Shown here piece after piece: positions 43,872-53,609 of a stretch of 64,000 nucleotides of DNA; positions within the stretch are counted from its first letter, which is position 1, and each line of letters begins with the position of its first letter. The DNA lies in contig NZ_CP026681.1 in assembly GCF_002949735.1 (NCBI RefSeq), positions 744,001-808,000 on the forward strand, written 5' to 3'. The position numbers and the translations under genes were made by a program. Under the pieces are notes generated by a model, which was not told where the DNA came from, did no database searches, and worked only from the letters and a program-made list of their open reading frames with translations. This stretch comes from Nostoc sp. 'Peltigera membranacea cyanobiont' N6 (lineage in GTDB: Bacteria; Cyanobacteriota; Cyanobacteriia; Cyanobacteriales; Nostocaceae).

Positions 43872-45383
43872 ATGAACTTCCGTGAAGAGTTTAAACTGCT
43901 GCTACGTGCCCGCTACCCTTTAATTTATATTCCCACATACGAAGAGGAGCGGGTAGAAGCAGCTATCCGGGAAGAAGCCACCAACCAGGGTAATCGCCCA
44001 GTGTATACTTGGGATTTTGTCGATGGCTACCAGGGAAACCCCAATGATGTTGGGTTTGGACGACGTAACCCGTTACAAGCTTTAGAATTTATCGAAAAAT
44101 TACCAGCTTCCGCACCTGCGGTATTGATTTTACGAGATTATCATCGCTTTTTAGATGATGTAGCGATCGCTCGCAAACTCCGCAATCTCTCCCGACTCCT
44201 CAAGTCGCAACCAAAAAATATTGTCCTACTATCGCCACGCATCGCCATTCCTGACGATTTAACCGAAGTTCTGACAGTCGTCGAGTTTCCCTTACCCGCC
44301 GCCCCAGAAATTAAAACTGAGGTAGAACGCTTACTACAAAGTACTGGTAACTCACTTTCTGGCCAAGTTTTAGATGACTTGGTGCGTTCTTGTCAAGGGC
44401 TTTCAATGGAAAGGATTCGTCGGGTTTTGGCAAAAGCGATCGCAACCCACGGAGAATTGCAACCAGAAGACGTGGATCTGGTTTTGGAAGAAAAGCGCCA
44501 AACTATCCGCCAAACCCAAATCCTGGACTTCTACCCCGCCACTGAGCAAATTTCTGATATTGGCGGACTAGATAACTTGAAAGATTGGCTGATTCGTCGG
44601 GGAGGATCATTTACTGATAAGGCACGACAGTACGGATTACCGCACCCCCGTGGTTTAATGTTGGTGGGTATTCAGGGAACTGGTAAATCTTTAACAGCAA
44701 AAGCGATCGCTCATCATTGGCATTTACCCTTGCTACGTCTGGATGTGGGCAGGTTATTTGGTGGTTTGGTGGGTGAATCAGAATCTCGGACTCGGCAAAT
44801 GATCCAAGTCGCTGAAGCCCTCGCTCCCTGTATTTTGTGGATTGATGAAATAGATAAAGCCTTTGCCGGAGTTGGTAGCAAAGGTGATGCAGGAACAGCC
44901 AGCCGAGTGTTTGGTACTTTTATTAACTGGCTAGCCGAAAAAAGTTCACCCGTGTTTGTTGTCGCCACCGCCAACGACATCCAAGCTTTACCGCCGGAAA
45001 TGCTCCGTAAGGGGCGATTTGATGAAATTTTCTTTGTGGGATTGCCCACCCAAGAAGAGAGAAAAGCAATTTATGATGTTCATTTATCCCGATTGCGTCC
45101 CCATAACTTGAAAAGTTATGACATCGAAAGGTTAGCTTATGAAACGCCCGATTTTTCTGGGGCAGAGATTGAGCAAACTTTAATTGAAGCGATGCATATT
45201 GGATTTAGCCAAAACCGCGACTTTGCTACCGACGATATTTTAGAAGCAGCTAGTCAAATTATCCCGTTGGCGCGAACTGCTGTAGAGCAAATTCAGCAAC
45301 TCCAAGAATGGGCGGCGGCTGGGAGAGCGCGTTTAGCATCGAAACACAATCCTTTAAGCGATCGCCTCCGGCGCACTACGTGA
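43872..45383 (+). CDS. ycf46: AAA+ ATPase, Ycf46-like
   Basis: 503 residues. The N-terminal part (FREEFKLLLRARYPLIYIPT ... FEDR-like) is the Ycf46-specific domain. AAA motifs: Walker A GIQGTGKSLTAKAIA, Walker B CILWIDEIDKAF, sensor VVATANDIQALPPEMLRKGRFDEIFF with arginine finger. Ycf46 has been linked to regulation of photosynthesis and CO2 uptake in cyanobacteria. It belongs to the conserved yidC-jag-yceD neighbourhood, here split by inserted genes. Confidence 0.88.
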   Translation: MNFREEFKLLLRARYPLIYIPTYEEERVEAAIREEATNQGNRPVYTWDFVDGYQGNPNDVGFGRRNPLQALEFIEKLPASAPAVLILRDYHRFLDDVAIARKLRNLSRLLKSQPKNIVLLSPRIAIPDDLTEVLTVVEFPLPAAPEIKTEVERLLQSTGNSLSGQVLDDLVRSCQGLSMERIRRVLAKAIATHGELQPEDVDLVLEEKRQTIRQTQILDFYPATEQISDIGGLDNLKDWLIRRGGSFTDKARQYGLPHPRGLMLVGIQGTGKSLTAKAIAHHWHLPLLRLDVGRLFGGLVGESESRTRQMIQVAEALAPCILWIDEIDKAFAGVGSKGDAGTASRVFGTFINWLAEKSSPVFVVATANDIQALPPEMLRKGRFDEIFFVGLPTQEERKAIYDVHLSRLRPHNLKSYDIERLAYETPDFSGAEIEQTLIEAMHIGFSQNRDFATDDILEAASQIIPLARTAVEQIQQLQEWAAAGRARLASKHNPLSDRLRRTT

Positions 45384-45410
45384 ACGCTTCAACAGTGGCT
45401 ACAATAATTG

Positions 45411-45482
45411 ATTAGTTAATAATTGCTAGTTAATAGCCAATAGTTAATCATGAATTACTATTGACTATTGACTATTTACTAC
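45411..45482. repeat. heptanucleotide repeat cluster (TTGACTA/TAGTTAA)
   Basis: Short tandem units TAGTTAATAG and ATTGACTATTGACTA with an internal complementary pair. It lies between ycf46 and the SH3 gene and is of the same type as 5794-5886. Confidence 0.7.
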
Positions 45483-45501
45483 TGGCAATCGGGTTTTAAT
45501 T

Positions 45502-46026
45502 ATGTTGTCTGGCTTAACAAAATTTATACTTGGGTTTTTCTTAGCGATCGCTGTATTGGTAGGTGGCGGCGTTGCAGTTGCACTCTATTTCATGAATCGC
45601 ACCGGCATACCTCCTGCCAAACCCGTTTTTTCCAACGATAGCCCCTCGGTAAAAGCCCAAGCTCCAAAAGGAACTCAGCCTGGAGGAGCTAAACCCAGCC
45701 TAACACCTGGGACATCTACTAAATCGTCTCCAACCTCCACTCCCACAGAATCACCAAAGGCTACCCCATCACCAAAACCATTGCCATCGGGAGCTTACCG
45801 AGGGCGTGTTAGTTGGGCTGAAGGCTTGAGTTTGCGATCGCAACCAAATCAAGAAGCTGAAAAAATTGGTGGGGTTGCTTTTAATCAAAAAATTATTATT
45901 TTGTCAGAAAGCGAGGACAAAGCTTGGCAAAAGATCCGTTTGGAAGGTAGCGAACAAGAAGGTTGGGTGAAAGCAGGTAATACTGAAAAAGTTGATGAAC
46001 AACAGCCTGAAAAACCAGAGCAATAA
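45502..46026 (+). CDS. membrane-anchored SH3 domain protein
   Basis: 174 residues: N-terminal membrane helix (FILGFFLAIAVLVGGGVAVALYF, about 7-30), a Pro/Ser/Thr/Lys-rich linker to about residue 97, and a bacterial SH3 domain (GRVSWAEGLSLRSQPNQEAEKIGGV ... GWVKAGNTEKV). Such SH3 domains often bind cell-wall peptides. Its order after ycf46 and before a peptidoglycan-binding gene supports an envelope role. Confidence 0.82.
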   Translation: MLSGLTKFILGFFLAIAVLVGGGVAVALYFMNRTGIPPAKPVFSNDSPSVKAQAPKGTQPGGAKPSLTPGTSTKSSPTSTPTESPKATPSPKPLPSGAYRGRVSWAEGLSLRSQPNQEAEKIGGVAFNQKIIILSESEDKAWQKIRLEGSEQEGWVKAGNTEKVDEQQPEKPEQ

Positions 46027-46211
46027 AAATTCTATAAATAAATTTTGTTGCTCTGAAACTAGGATGGCTCTTTTAATTCTTTCTCCCTTCTAAGAGGAGA
46101 TCCCCTCCCCCTGGCTATTCTGGTGAATTACTTGTAAAGAATCATACAAAAAGCAAGCATAACACAGAGAAACTGGTATAATCCTCCATAGCCATAACTT
46201 GAAAAAAGCAA

Positions 46212-47684
46212 GTGAAAACAGGGGTAAATAGTTATTTAACTAAGCTTGCCTCAGTCTATGAGGCATCCAAAAGTGTCAAGACTGTTCCTAGCGTAGCTAA
46301 TTTCAAATTTTTGAATTGGAAAAAGTTATCTAGCGGTGCGTCAATGCGTCTTTTATCTGTGGCACTGATTACAGGGCTTCTGAGTATAGCTGGGCAAGCT
46401 TTAGCACTTCAGAAAATCGGAAGTAATGGGCCGGAAGTTAGCAGTAGCCAGAGATGTTTAAAAAAATTAGGCTACTTTAACGGCCCTGTTACAGGTAAGT
46501 TTGCTGCTTTGACTCAAAATGCTGCGATCAAATTTCAGCAAGCAAACAGAATACCTGCTGATGGGGTTATAGGTGTTAATACGCAACAGGCTTTACAACG
46601 AGCATGTCAAAGTAGAACTGCTGGTAGGAATAATAGTACCGCATCGCGTAGGCGCAGCCCACCGCAGGCATCGCCAAGTGGCCAATATCCTGTTCTCTCT
46701 CAAGGCAAAACTGGTGCAGCCGTGACAAGGTTACAACAGCGTCTGCGGCAGTTAGGTTACTTGAATGCTAATCCCACTGGAAATTTTGGCCCAAAGACTA
46801 GAGATGCTACGATCAAATTCCAGCGAAATTATGGGATAGCTGCTAACGGGATTGTGAATCAACAAACTTGGAACGCACTGCTAGGTTCGTCTCCAACTCA
46901 AGCCAGAACCAGTCTCTCTACCCAACAAGTCAGAGAACTACAAGTGCGGTTGCGGCAGTTAGGTTATTTTAATACTAATCCCACTGGGACTATTGGCCCG
47001 GTAACTAGAAATGCTGTGAGCAAATTCCAGCAAAATAATCGCCTACCTGTAGATGGCATTGCCAATGCTCAAGTTTTGGAGGCAGTGCGTAGAGTCTCTA
47101 CAGGCGGATCTATTACTCAACAACCGAGCAGAGATTATCTGACTGTAGGCGATCGCGGAGATAATGTCACATTAGTTCAAGAGCGTTTATCGCAGTTGGG
47201 TTTCTCTAATACCAATCCTGATGGCTTTTTCAGCGATTACACCAGAGATACTGTGATTGCATTCCAGCAATATTCTCGAATTAATGCTACTGGAAATGTA
47301 GATTGGGCAACTTGGCAAGCATTAGGTTTGAATAGCTCAACTGGGGGTAATTATACTGAAGCTAATAGTTATGCATCAACTCCTAATAATGACTATGTAG
47401 CACCTCAAACTTATCGCTCTGTATTACCTCCTAGTAGTGGTTATGTGGTACCTGTTAACAATGGCAACACATTAGTTGCTAGTAATCCTTACAGAGTAAT
47501 AGTGCCAATTTCCAGTAATGATACTCTGAGTAAAGTGCAACAATATATACCTGATGCCATCACAGAGCAATCCCATCTAGGGGATTATGTGAATGCTGGA
47601 GCATTTAGCGATCGCGCCCAAGCCGAAACCCTAACTAAAAAGCTCCGCTCATTAGGTTTGGATGCACGGGTAAAATATAATTAG
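46212..47684 (+). CDS. multi-domain peptidoglycan-binding protein (four PG_binding_1 repeats, C-terminal SPOR-like)
   Basis: 490 residues from a GTG. A membrane or signal helix lies near 45-66 (MRLLSVALITGLLSIAGQALA). Four PG_binding_1 units follow, each with an L..LGY/F(F/L)N or LGFSN core and ending F(Q/R)..N/Y (VSSSQRCLKKLGYFN; AVTRLQQRLRQLGYLN; ELQVRLRQLGYFN; LVQERLSQLGFSN). The C-terminus (VNAGAFSDRAQAETLTKKLRSLGLDARV) looks like a SPOR domain. A 29-nt dispersed repeat lies in frame in the linker after unit 1. Cell-wall targeting is the likely role. Confidence 0.85.
   Translation: MKTGVNSYLTKLASVYEASKSVKTVPSVANFKFLNWKKLSSGASMRLLSVALITGLLSIAGQALALQKIGSNGPEVSSSQRCLKKLGYFNGPVTGKFAALTQNAAIKFQQANRIPADGVIGVNTQQALQRACQSRTAGRNNSTASRRRSPPQASPSGQYPVLSQGKTGAAVTRLQQRLRQLGYLNANPTGNFGPKTRDATIKFQRNYGIAANGIVNQQTWNALLGSSPTQARTSLSTQQVRELQVRLRQLGYFNTNPTGTIGPVTRNAVSKFQQNNRLPVDGIANAQVLEAVRRVSTGGSITQQPSRDYLTVGDRGDNVTLVQERLSQLGFSNTNPDGFFSDYTRDTVIAFQQYSRINATGNVDWATWQALGLNSSTGGNYTEANSYASTPNNDYVAPQTYRSVLPPSSGYVVPVNNGNTLVASNPYRVIVPISSNDTLSKVQQYIPDAITEQSHLGDYVNAGAFSDRAQAETLTKKLRSLGLDARVKYN
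46646..46674 (+). repeat. 29-nt small dispersed repeat, copy 2 (inside the PG-binding gene)
   Basis: Begins GCGTAGGCGCAGCCC and ends GGCATCGC. It is read as SRRRSPPQAS, a basic/Pro linker unlike the surrounding text. Other copies are at 26898 and 63915. Confidence 0.65.
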
Positions 47685-47722
47685 GGATTGGGGACTGGGG
47701 ACTGGGGATTGGGAAGATTTGA

Positions 47723-50700
47723 TTAAATTGACAAGCTCAACTGTGAACCTTCTTGAGTTTTATTCACTTCAATCCGGGCTTGGAAGGCTTCTTTGAGGTG
47801 GGGCATGTGGGTGACAGTGAGGATGCAAGCGAAATCGGAGGATATCGCATTAATCGCTGCAATCAAGCGATCGCATCCTTCAGCATCTTGTGTACCAAAA
47901 CCCTCATCCACAATCAACAATTGCAACGCCGCCCCCGCCCGTTGCGCTAATAATTTTGCCAGTGCCAAACGGATGGCAAAGTTAATTCTAAAGGCTTCTC
48001 CACCAGAGTAAGTTTCATAAGATCGCGTTCCTCTAGAATCGGCGATTAAAATATCTAGGGTGTCTATCAGCTTGGCATTTTTCTTGGTTGATTTAGCACT
48101 ACGTCCAGCTTTTTGAGTAATAAATTGTACATGAAACTGATTGCCGCTCAACCGCGAAAGTAGTTGATTTGTCTCAGCTTCCAGTTGTGGCAACACATTT
48201 TCAATCATCAGTGCTTGGATACCATTTTTACCAAAAGCTTGCGCTAATTCCTGATAAACCCGATATTCCTGCTTGCAAGATTGTAGTTGCTGTTGCTGTT
48301 GTTCATACTGAATTTGCAGCGTTTCCAGTTGATGCGCTAGTTGTTCTAAACGCCCCAATTTTGCTATTTGCTCATCGAGTTGCCGTCTGCGGATTGCTAA
48401 CTGCTGCTCTAAAGCTTGAATTTGGGCAGATGGGTTAGCTGTTGCTTGTAATTGCTGGATAATGCTTTCAATTTGTCCGCCGAGTTTTTGCCGTTCCGTT
48501 ACTCTAGCGCTTCTGGATTCCTCTAACTCTTGCAATCTCGTCTGGAGTTGGGGATACTGCTGCTGGGCTGATAGCAGTTGTTGATAGCGCAAATGCCAAG
48601 ATTGAGCTTTCTTTACAGCTATCCGTAGATTATTGTGCTGCTCAGAACTGTAGCCGATTTCGCTAATGTGCCGCTCAAGAGCCGCGATTTGTTTAGCGCA
48701 TTCAGAATCAGTTTGATCGTGTTGGATTCTGGCTTGTAATTGGGCAATTTGGGATTGTAATTCTGGTTTTCGGACTAATAGTTGCCCTTGTCGCTTATTT
48801 GCATCTTTAATCTGCCCTTGTTTGATTTCTGCCCATCGCCACCGTTCAACTTCGCTTCGGGCGAGGGCGTGGTCTTGTTCATTATAATTAGCTTGTTGCA
48901 GATATTGGTCTAACTGTCGGAGTTCGGCTTGTTTATCAGGAGCATAATCACCAGCTTGGAGCGATCGCTCTAAATGTTGTTTTTCGGCAGCAATTTGTTG
49001 TAATTGTTGTTGAACATCAGTTGTAGCTTCTAACTGGGCTGCCAACTGTCCTCGCTGTTCGCGTAAACCATCGTAACTCGCCAATTGTTGAGAAATATCC
49101 CGATATTCCTGCCTCAGCGTCTGAATTTCTTTGTCAGACACAGCCATCTGTTCTCGCACTACCCAAAACTGCCCTTGAGTATCCTCTAACTCAGTCTGGG
49201 TTTTTTCCACCACCCGATTCCAGTGATGTTCATCTAAAGGACGCTCACATAATGGACAAAGTGCTTCAGGATTTTGGAGCATTTGTAATTTCTGCTCTAA
49301 TTCTCCCAGTTGCTTTTCATAATCCCGTTGGTGAGCTTGCAGACGTTCAATAAAGTGTCGCCTTTCTTGCCCTTTTTCCTGCACTCGTTGCAGATAAACC
49401 CGCTTTTTCTCCAATTCCTCAATCTGGATTCCCACATCCATCACCGCTTGTTGTAGTTGCGGTTGTCGTCGCTGCTGGCGTTGCAATTGATTCTCAGTAC
49501 TTTGGAGTTGTTCGAGTCGCGCTAATAAACCAGCATGAGTGCGATCGAGTTGGCTTTGTAAAGTTGCTCGTTGTTGCAACAACGGAGTCACTTGCATTTG
49601 CAGTTCATCTAACCGAGCAACATGGTGACGGGCTGCGGTTAATTGTGACAAAGCAGCTTCGACTTCACCTGATTTAGTTAGAGTTTGCTGAATATCTCGC
49701 TCTTGTTGTTGTAAAGCTTCGATTTGGGCTTGGGCTTGTTGCAGTTGCCGTTCAATTTCGTGAATTTGTTTGGTAAGCTGTTGTTGCTTTTGTTGGCGAG
49801 TCTGCCCAGCGCGGGTGTATTCTTCAAATTTGGCAGCAAAGGCTTCTTCTTGAGATTGGAGACTTTGATATTGGGCGTATCCAGCTTTAATTTCAGCTTC
49901 TTGGTGTAATATTTTTTCTAAATCTGATAGCTGAGAGCCAATAGCTGATTGTTCTTGTTGGAGGCGATCGCAATCTTGGGTAAGATTTTGATATTGCTGC
50001 TTTATAAAGGTGAGTTGTTGTTCCCAATTTTGGCGCTGGTGCTGGACAACTTGCAAACTTTGTAATTGAATATTATCAAAGGCTTGTACCTGTTGCAGTT
50101 GGTTGAGTTCGGCTTCTAACTCGACTCTTTGCGCTTGGGTAATCTCGCGTTGTTGCAACTGAGTTTTTATCGACTCCAAAGAACGCTCTAACTCTATTGC
50201 TTGTGCTTTGAACTGACGAGAAGATTCCTTTGCCCGTTCTTCCAAATCATCGTACTGATTGAGTTTCAATAACTCCGCTAAAATTTCTTTGCGTTCCGTC
50301 GGGCGCTTGAGCATGAATTCATCTGCACGACCTTGACGTAAGTATGCAGAGTTAATAAATGTATCATAATCAAGCTTGATATGTTCTAAAATCAAATCTT
50401 GGGTTGCTCTTACCCCTTTGCCAGTGAGCGAGCGAAATCCAGATGGGATTTCAATTTGAAATTCGAGGACACTAGTACCGCCCCGAATTCGGGTACGAAT
50501 CACCCGATATTTTTGCTGGTTACTTTGGAAAGTAAAATCAACTCGAACTTCTTTTGCGCCAGAATAGATGACATCATCTTCAGCAGTGGCACGGCTTTCA
50601 CCCCAAATAGCCCAAGTGATTGCTTCCAGAAGCGAAGATTTACCCGCACCATTGGAACCCGAAATACAAGCCGTATGCAAACCACGAAAATCTAAAGTTG

Positions 50701-50749
50701 CATCACGGTAACTAAGAAAGTTTTTGAGGATAAGTTGTACTGGGATCAT
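47723..50749 (-). CDS. sbcC: exonuclease subunit SbcC (Rad50-like ATPase)
   Basis: 1008 residues. Walker A GSNGAGKSSLLEAI near residue 32. Long Gln/Glu-rich coiled coils lie on both sides of the zinc hook CPLCERPL (near residue 500), the CxxC that joins two molecules. The ABC signature is in YSGGEAFRINFA, Walker B is LLIVDEGFGTQD, and the H-loop is LTVTHMPHL. With SbcD it cleaves hairpin and palindromic DNA. sbcD is not adjacent. The window has many perfect palindromes, which are known SbcCD substrates. Confidence 0.93.
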   Translation of the reverse strand: MIPVQLILKNFLSYRDATLDFRGLHTACISGSNGAGKSSLLEAITWAIWGESRATAEDDVIYSGAKEVRVDFTFQSNQQKYRVIRTRIRGGTSVLEFQIEIPSGFRSLTGKGVRATQDLILEHIKLDYDTFINSAYLRQGRADEFMLKRPTERKEILAELLKLNQYDDLEERAKESSRQFKAQAIELERSLESIKTQLQQREITQAQRVELEAELNQLQQVQAFDNIQLQSLQVVQHQRQNWEQQLTFIKQQYQNLTQDCDRLQQEQSAIGSQLSDLEKILHQEAEIKAGYAQYQSLQSQEEAFAAKFEEYTRAGQTRQQKQQQLTKQIHEIERQLQQAQAQIEALQQQERDIQQTLTKSGEVEAALSQLTAARHHVARLDELQMQVTPLLQQRATLQSQLDRTHAGLLARLEQLQSTENQLQRQQRRQPQLQQAVMDVGIQIEELEKKRVYLQRVQEKGQERRHFIERLQAHQRDYEKQLGELEQKLQMLQNPEALCPLCERPLDEHHWNRVVEKTQTELEDTQGQFWVVREQMAVSDKEIQTLRQEYRDISQQLASYDGLREQRGQLAAQLEATTDVQQQLQQIAAEKQHLERSLQAGDYAPDKQAELRQLDQYLQQANYNEQDHALARSEVERWRWAEIKQGQIKDANKRQGQLLVRKPELQSQIAQLQARIQHDQTDSECAKQIAALERHISEIGYSSEQHNNLRIAVKKAQSWHLRYQQLLSAQQQYPQLQTRLQELEESRSARVTERQKLGGQIESIIQQLQATANPSAQIQALEQQLAIRRRQLDEQIAKLGRLEQLAHQLETLQIQYEQQQQQLQSCKQEYRVYQELAQAFGKNGIQALMIENVLPQLEAETNQLLSRLSGNQFHVQFITQKAGRSAKSTKKNAKLIDTLDILIADSRGTRSYETYSGGEAFRINFAIRLALAKLLAQRAGAALQLLIVDEGFGTQDAEGCDRLIAAINAISSDFACILTVTHMPHLKEAFQARIEVNKTQEGSQLSLSI

Positions 50750-51112
50750 TCAGGCTATAGCGCCACATCTACTTTTAATAATTAACAGTACAGATGCACT
50801 GTTTGTTAGTTTAGCTATCTAGATATCAGGTTTCTAGTCTTGAAGACATCAATTTTACAAAAATTAACAATATAATGAGTAAATTTTCTTGTTGCCTGAA
50901 AAATTTTTGCTATTTCCAGAGAAAAATGAAACTTCCGTGGAGAGCGATCGTTATTTCTCCCTGTCGTCTGAGGTGAAAATATTATAATGACTGCGGCGAA
51001 TTCTCGAAAGACGATGAGCGATCGCACCTTTCCTACACTCTGTTTGTTTGAAAAGTGTTTAGCTGTGATTTTAGGCACTTGTTGATGAAGAGTACTTACA
51101 CTAGTCACCACA
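50750..51112. other. gap after sbcC with a MITE fragment
   Basis: 51046-51087 reads GTTTGAAAAGTGTTTAGCTG...GGCACTTGTTGAT, matching the left end of the MITE-like element at 54688. The open frame that crosses this gap is a shadow. The region otherwise holds the sbcC promoter and the antiporter 3' end. Confidence 0.6.
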
Positions 51113-53194
51113 TCACGAGTGAGGCTCTCCAAGCAAGACAATTGAGCATTTCAACTCTCGAAGTAACTGCGTTGTCACTTCGCTGACAGCTAATCCGCCG
51201 GCTGTGCGATAACGAACGGAACGCAACACCGCCAAATCAAACGCCTGAGCCTCCCGAATTATCACTCTAGCAATATCATCACCCCTGATTGTTTGGATAT
51301 TTGTATTCACCTCTAATTGGCTTTTAGAGGTAATATCAGACAATTGAGATACAAAATTTTCCACTCGATTCTGAGGTGTTTTGCGATCGGATACGTGCAA
51401 TAGTACAACTTCTGCCTGATTAGCATCAGCCAAAATCTGTGCAAACCGCAAAGCGCCGATGGTTTGGCGCGTTAAGTCTCCAACTGGTACAAGAATTCTT
51501 TGGATTGTCTTAGGACTACTTAAGAGGCGTGTTACTGCTACTGGACAGTGAGAAGACCAGAAAACGCTATCAATTACACTACCAAATAAACGCGCACGCA
51601 AACCTGTTGTCCGCGACCAACCCATCACTACTAAACTAGCATTTTGTTCTCGACTGGCGCGACTAATTCCTAAAGCTGCATCATCATCAATCCGAATTGC
51701 TGGTGATACTTCTACCTCAAATTCTTGACTAATTTCTTTAGCTAAATTCAATCTTTCTCGACTTTTATCAAGTGCAGTTACTAATTGCGGATCGTCCATT
51801 TGAATATGCGCTTTAGTAATAGCTAATGGCACAATTCTTCCAGATTCATGACTAGATAATAGTGCTGCCATTTCTATTAAATAACGCTGGGTTTGCGGGT
51901 TGTATATTGGCACTACTACCGTAAATGGCTCTTGATTCTTCTCTACTAGCTTACTTTCATTACCTTGCCACCAAGTTGTCAAACTATCTGTTTCCAAATC
52001 TGTCTCAGAAAGCTGTAACGCAGAAGCAAATCGTGATGTGATGACTGGGCCCAAAATAGCTGTCACCAGCATCAAGACGATTACACTGTTTAAGACAGCT
52101 TCACTGATTAAGCGTTCACCAGCAGGATTTACAGTTTGATAAGCAACCAACGTTGCTGCTAGCGTGGCTGCTACTTGTGGTAGTGATAATGACCACATTG
52201 TTAGAAATTCTGCGGTGTTGTAGCGATACAATAATTTAGCTAAGAATGCCGCTATAAATTTGCTGCCAATCAAAGCTACTACAATTACCAGAGTCAGCCA
52301 AATTGAACTAAGGGTTTTGATAAATGCAGGAATATTGATCAATAATCCCATGTCCACAAAGAAACAAGGGATAAATAAAACACTACCAATAAACTCGATT
52401 TTTTCTTTGACTGGGCTACGTCCCAGAACATCATTTACAGCTAAACCTGCTAAAAAAGCACCAACGATTTTTTCAACCCCAATTACCTGCGCTCCAACTG
52501 ATGCTAAAAATAATGCTAGTAAAATAAACAAAAACTGATTACTTTGTTCATCTCCAGAACGGCGAAAAAACTCTTTTCCTGCCCAGTCAAAGCCAAATAA
52601 AACAATAGCAGTGTAAATTGCTAATCCACCTAATAAAGTCGCTAAACTTAAGGCAGAGAATTGCCCTCCGTGAATTCCAACACAAATTGCTAATACTAGC
52701 AAAGCCCCTGTATCTGTAAAAATTGTGGCACCGATTGTAACGGTTACAGCTTCATTCGTTACCACCCCCAAACGACTCACAATTGGATATGCTAAAAGTG
52801 TATGAGAAGCCAGCAAAGAGCCAATTAAGACAGAAGCATTCCAACTAAAATTGAATAATCTTCCTGTAGCAATGCCAGCAATGAGTGGAACTAAAAATGT
52901 TAAAATGCCGAAGCCAATTGAACGATTTCTGGTTTTACGGAACTGCTCTAAGTCAATTTCTAAACCTGCCACGAACATCAAATAAAGTTTGCCGATATCT
53001 GAGAGTAGATTGATAGTTTCAGACTCAGGGTTTAACAATTTTAGTCCATTTTGTCCTAGTAATATACCTGCCACTAGCAACCCCACTAATCCAGGTAGTC
53101 GTAGTTTCTCGAATATAGGAGGTACAGTAAAGATTACTGTTAGGAGAATTGTAAATGCAACGATAGGACTGTCTGTTAGCGAGTTCAGTGCCAT
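51113..53194 (-). CDS. CPA2-type cation:proton antiporter with C-terminal universal-stress (USP) domains
   Basis: 693 residues. About 12 membrane helices to residue 390, starting VAFTILLTVIFTVPPIFEKL; the motif FVAGLEIDLEQFRK and later LFIPCFFVDMGLLINI match the CPA2/NapA-KefB family. The C-terminal 270 residues hold two USP-like folds (VVPIYNPQTQRYLIEMAAL ... VVMGWSRTTG; RILVPVGDLTRQTIGALRFA), which can bind nucleotides and regulate transport. Likely Na+/H+ or K+/H+ antiport at the plasma or thylakoid membrane; the ion cannot be told from sequence. Confidence 0.88.
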   Translation of the reverse strand: MALNSLTDSPIVAFTILLTVIFTVPPIFEKLRLPGLVGLLVAGILLGQNGLKLLNPESETINLLSDIGKLYLMFVAGLEIDLEQFRKTRNRSIGFGILTFLVPLIAGIATGRLFNFSWNASVLIGSLLASHTLLAYPIVSRLGVVTNEAVTVTIGATIFTDTGALLVLAICVGIHGGQFSALSLATLLGGLAIYTAIVLFGFDWAGKEFFRRSGDEQSNQFLFILLALFLASVGAQVIGVEKIVGAFLAGLAVNDVLGRSPVKEKIEFIGSVLFIPCFFVDMGLLINIPAFIKTLSSIWLTLVIVVALIGSKFIAAFLAKLLYRYNTAEFLTMWSLSLPQVAATLAATLVAYQTVNPAGERLISEAVLNSVIVLMLVTAILGPVITSRFASALQLSETDLETDSLTTWWQGNESKLVEKNQEPFTVVVPIYNPQTQRYLIEMAALLSSHESGRIVPLAITKAHIQMDDPQLVTALDKSRERLNLAKEISQEFEVEVSPAIRIDDDAALGISRASREQNASLVVMGWSRTTGLRARLFGSVIDSVFWSSHCPVAVTRLLSSPKTIQRILVPVGDLTRQTIGALRFAQILADANQAEVVLLHVSDRKTPQNRVENFVSQLSDITSKSQLEVNTNIQTIRGDDIARVIIREAQAFDLAVLRSVRYRTAGGLAVSEVTTQLLRELKCSIVLLGEPHS

Positions 53195-53609
53195 GTGTAA
53201 TAATTAAACCTAGACAGAAAATATACAAAATCTTTAAGAAATTTTACTTATAATTTTTATGTATTTAAGTTTTATTGGTTACAAAAAATTAAATTTTTAA
53301 CAGCATAGATGTTGCGATCGCGATCGCGACTCTACCTTAAGAAGGGGTTATCTACATCTACAGGTTGAAATAAGAATGAAATTTATAGTAACAAAAAGAA
53401 TAGATGTTTAAATAGTAGGAAATGCGCTCAATAAGTCATAAAACAACAATATTTTCTTAAAAATAGCGGTTATTGTTTAAATGAATTAGAGGTATACATA
53501 TTTGCCCCCTACTTCTGTCCACCATATCTAGAAAAATCTGGAAGACCGCTCTTATGGGTTCCTATCAATGATAATTTTAAGCATTGGGAACCCCTAAAAA
53601 TCAGAGTTT
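53195..53609. promoter_or_regulatory. chlM upstream region with a 5'-leader hairpin at 53556-53593
   Basis: GGGTTCC and GGAACCC, plus CAATG and CATTG inside, make a two-part stem with an AT loop that ends 16 bp before the chlM ATG. It lies where a leader RNA would form. The rest is AT-rich promoter sequence between the antiporter and chlM. Confidence 0.5.

Noticed and set aside
50815..51141. 108-codon minus-strand open frame after sbcC
   Set aside because: Overlaps the antiporter start region and a MITE fragment; the product has no family features.
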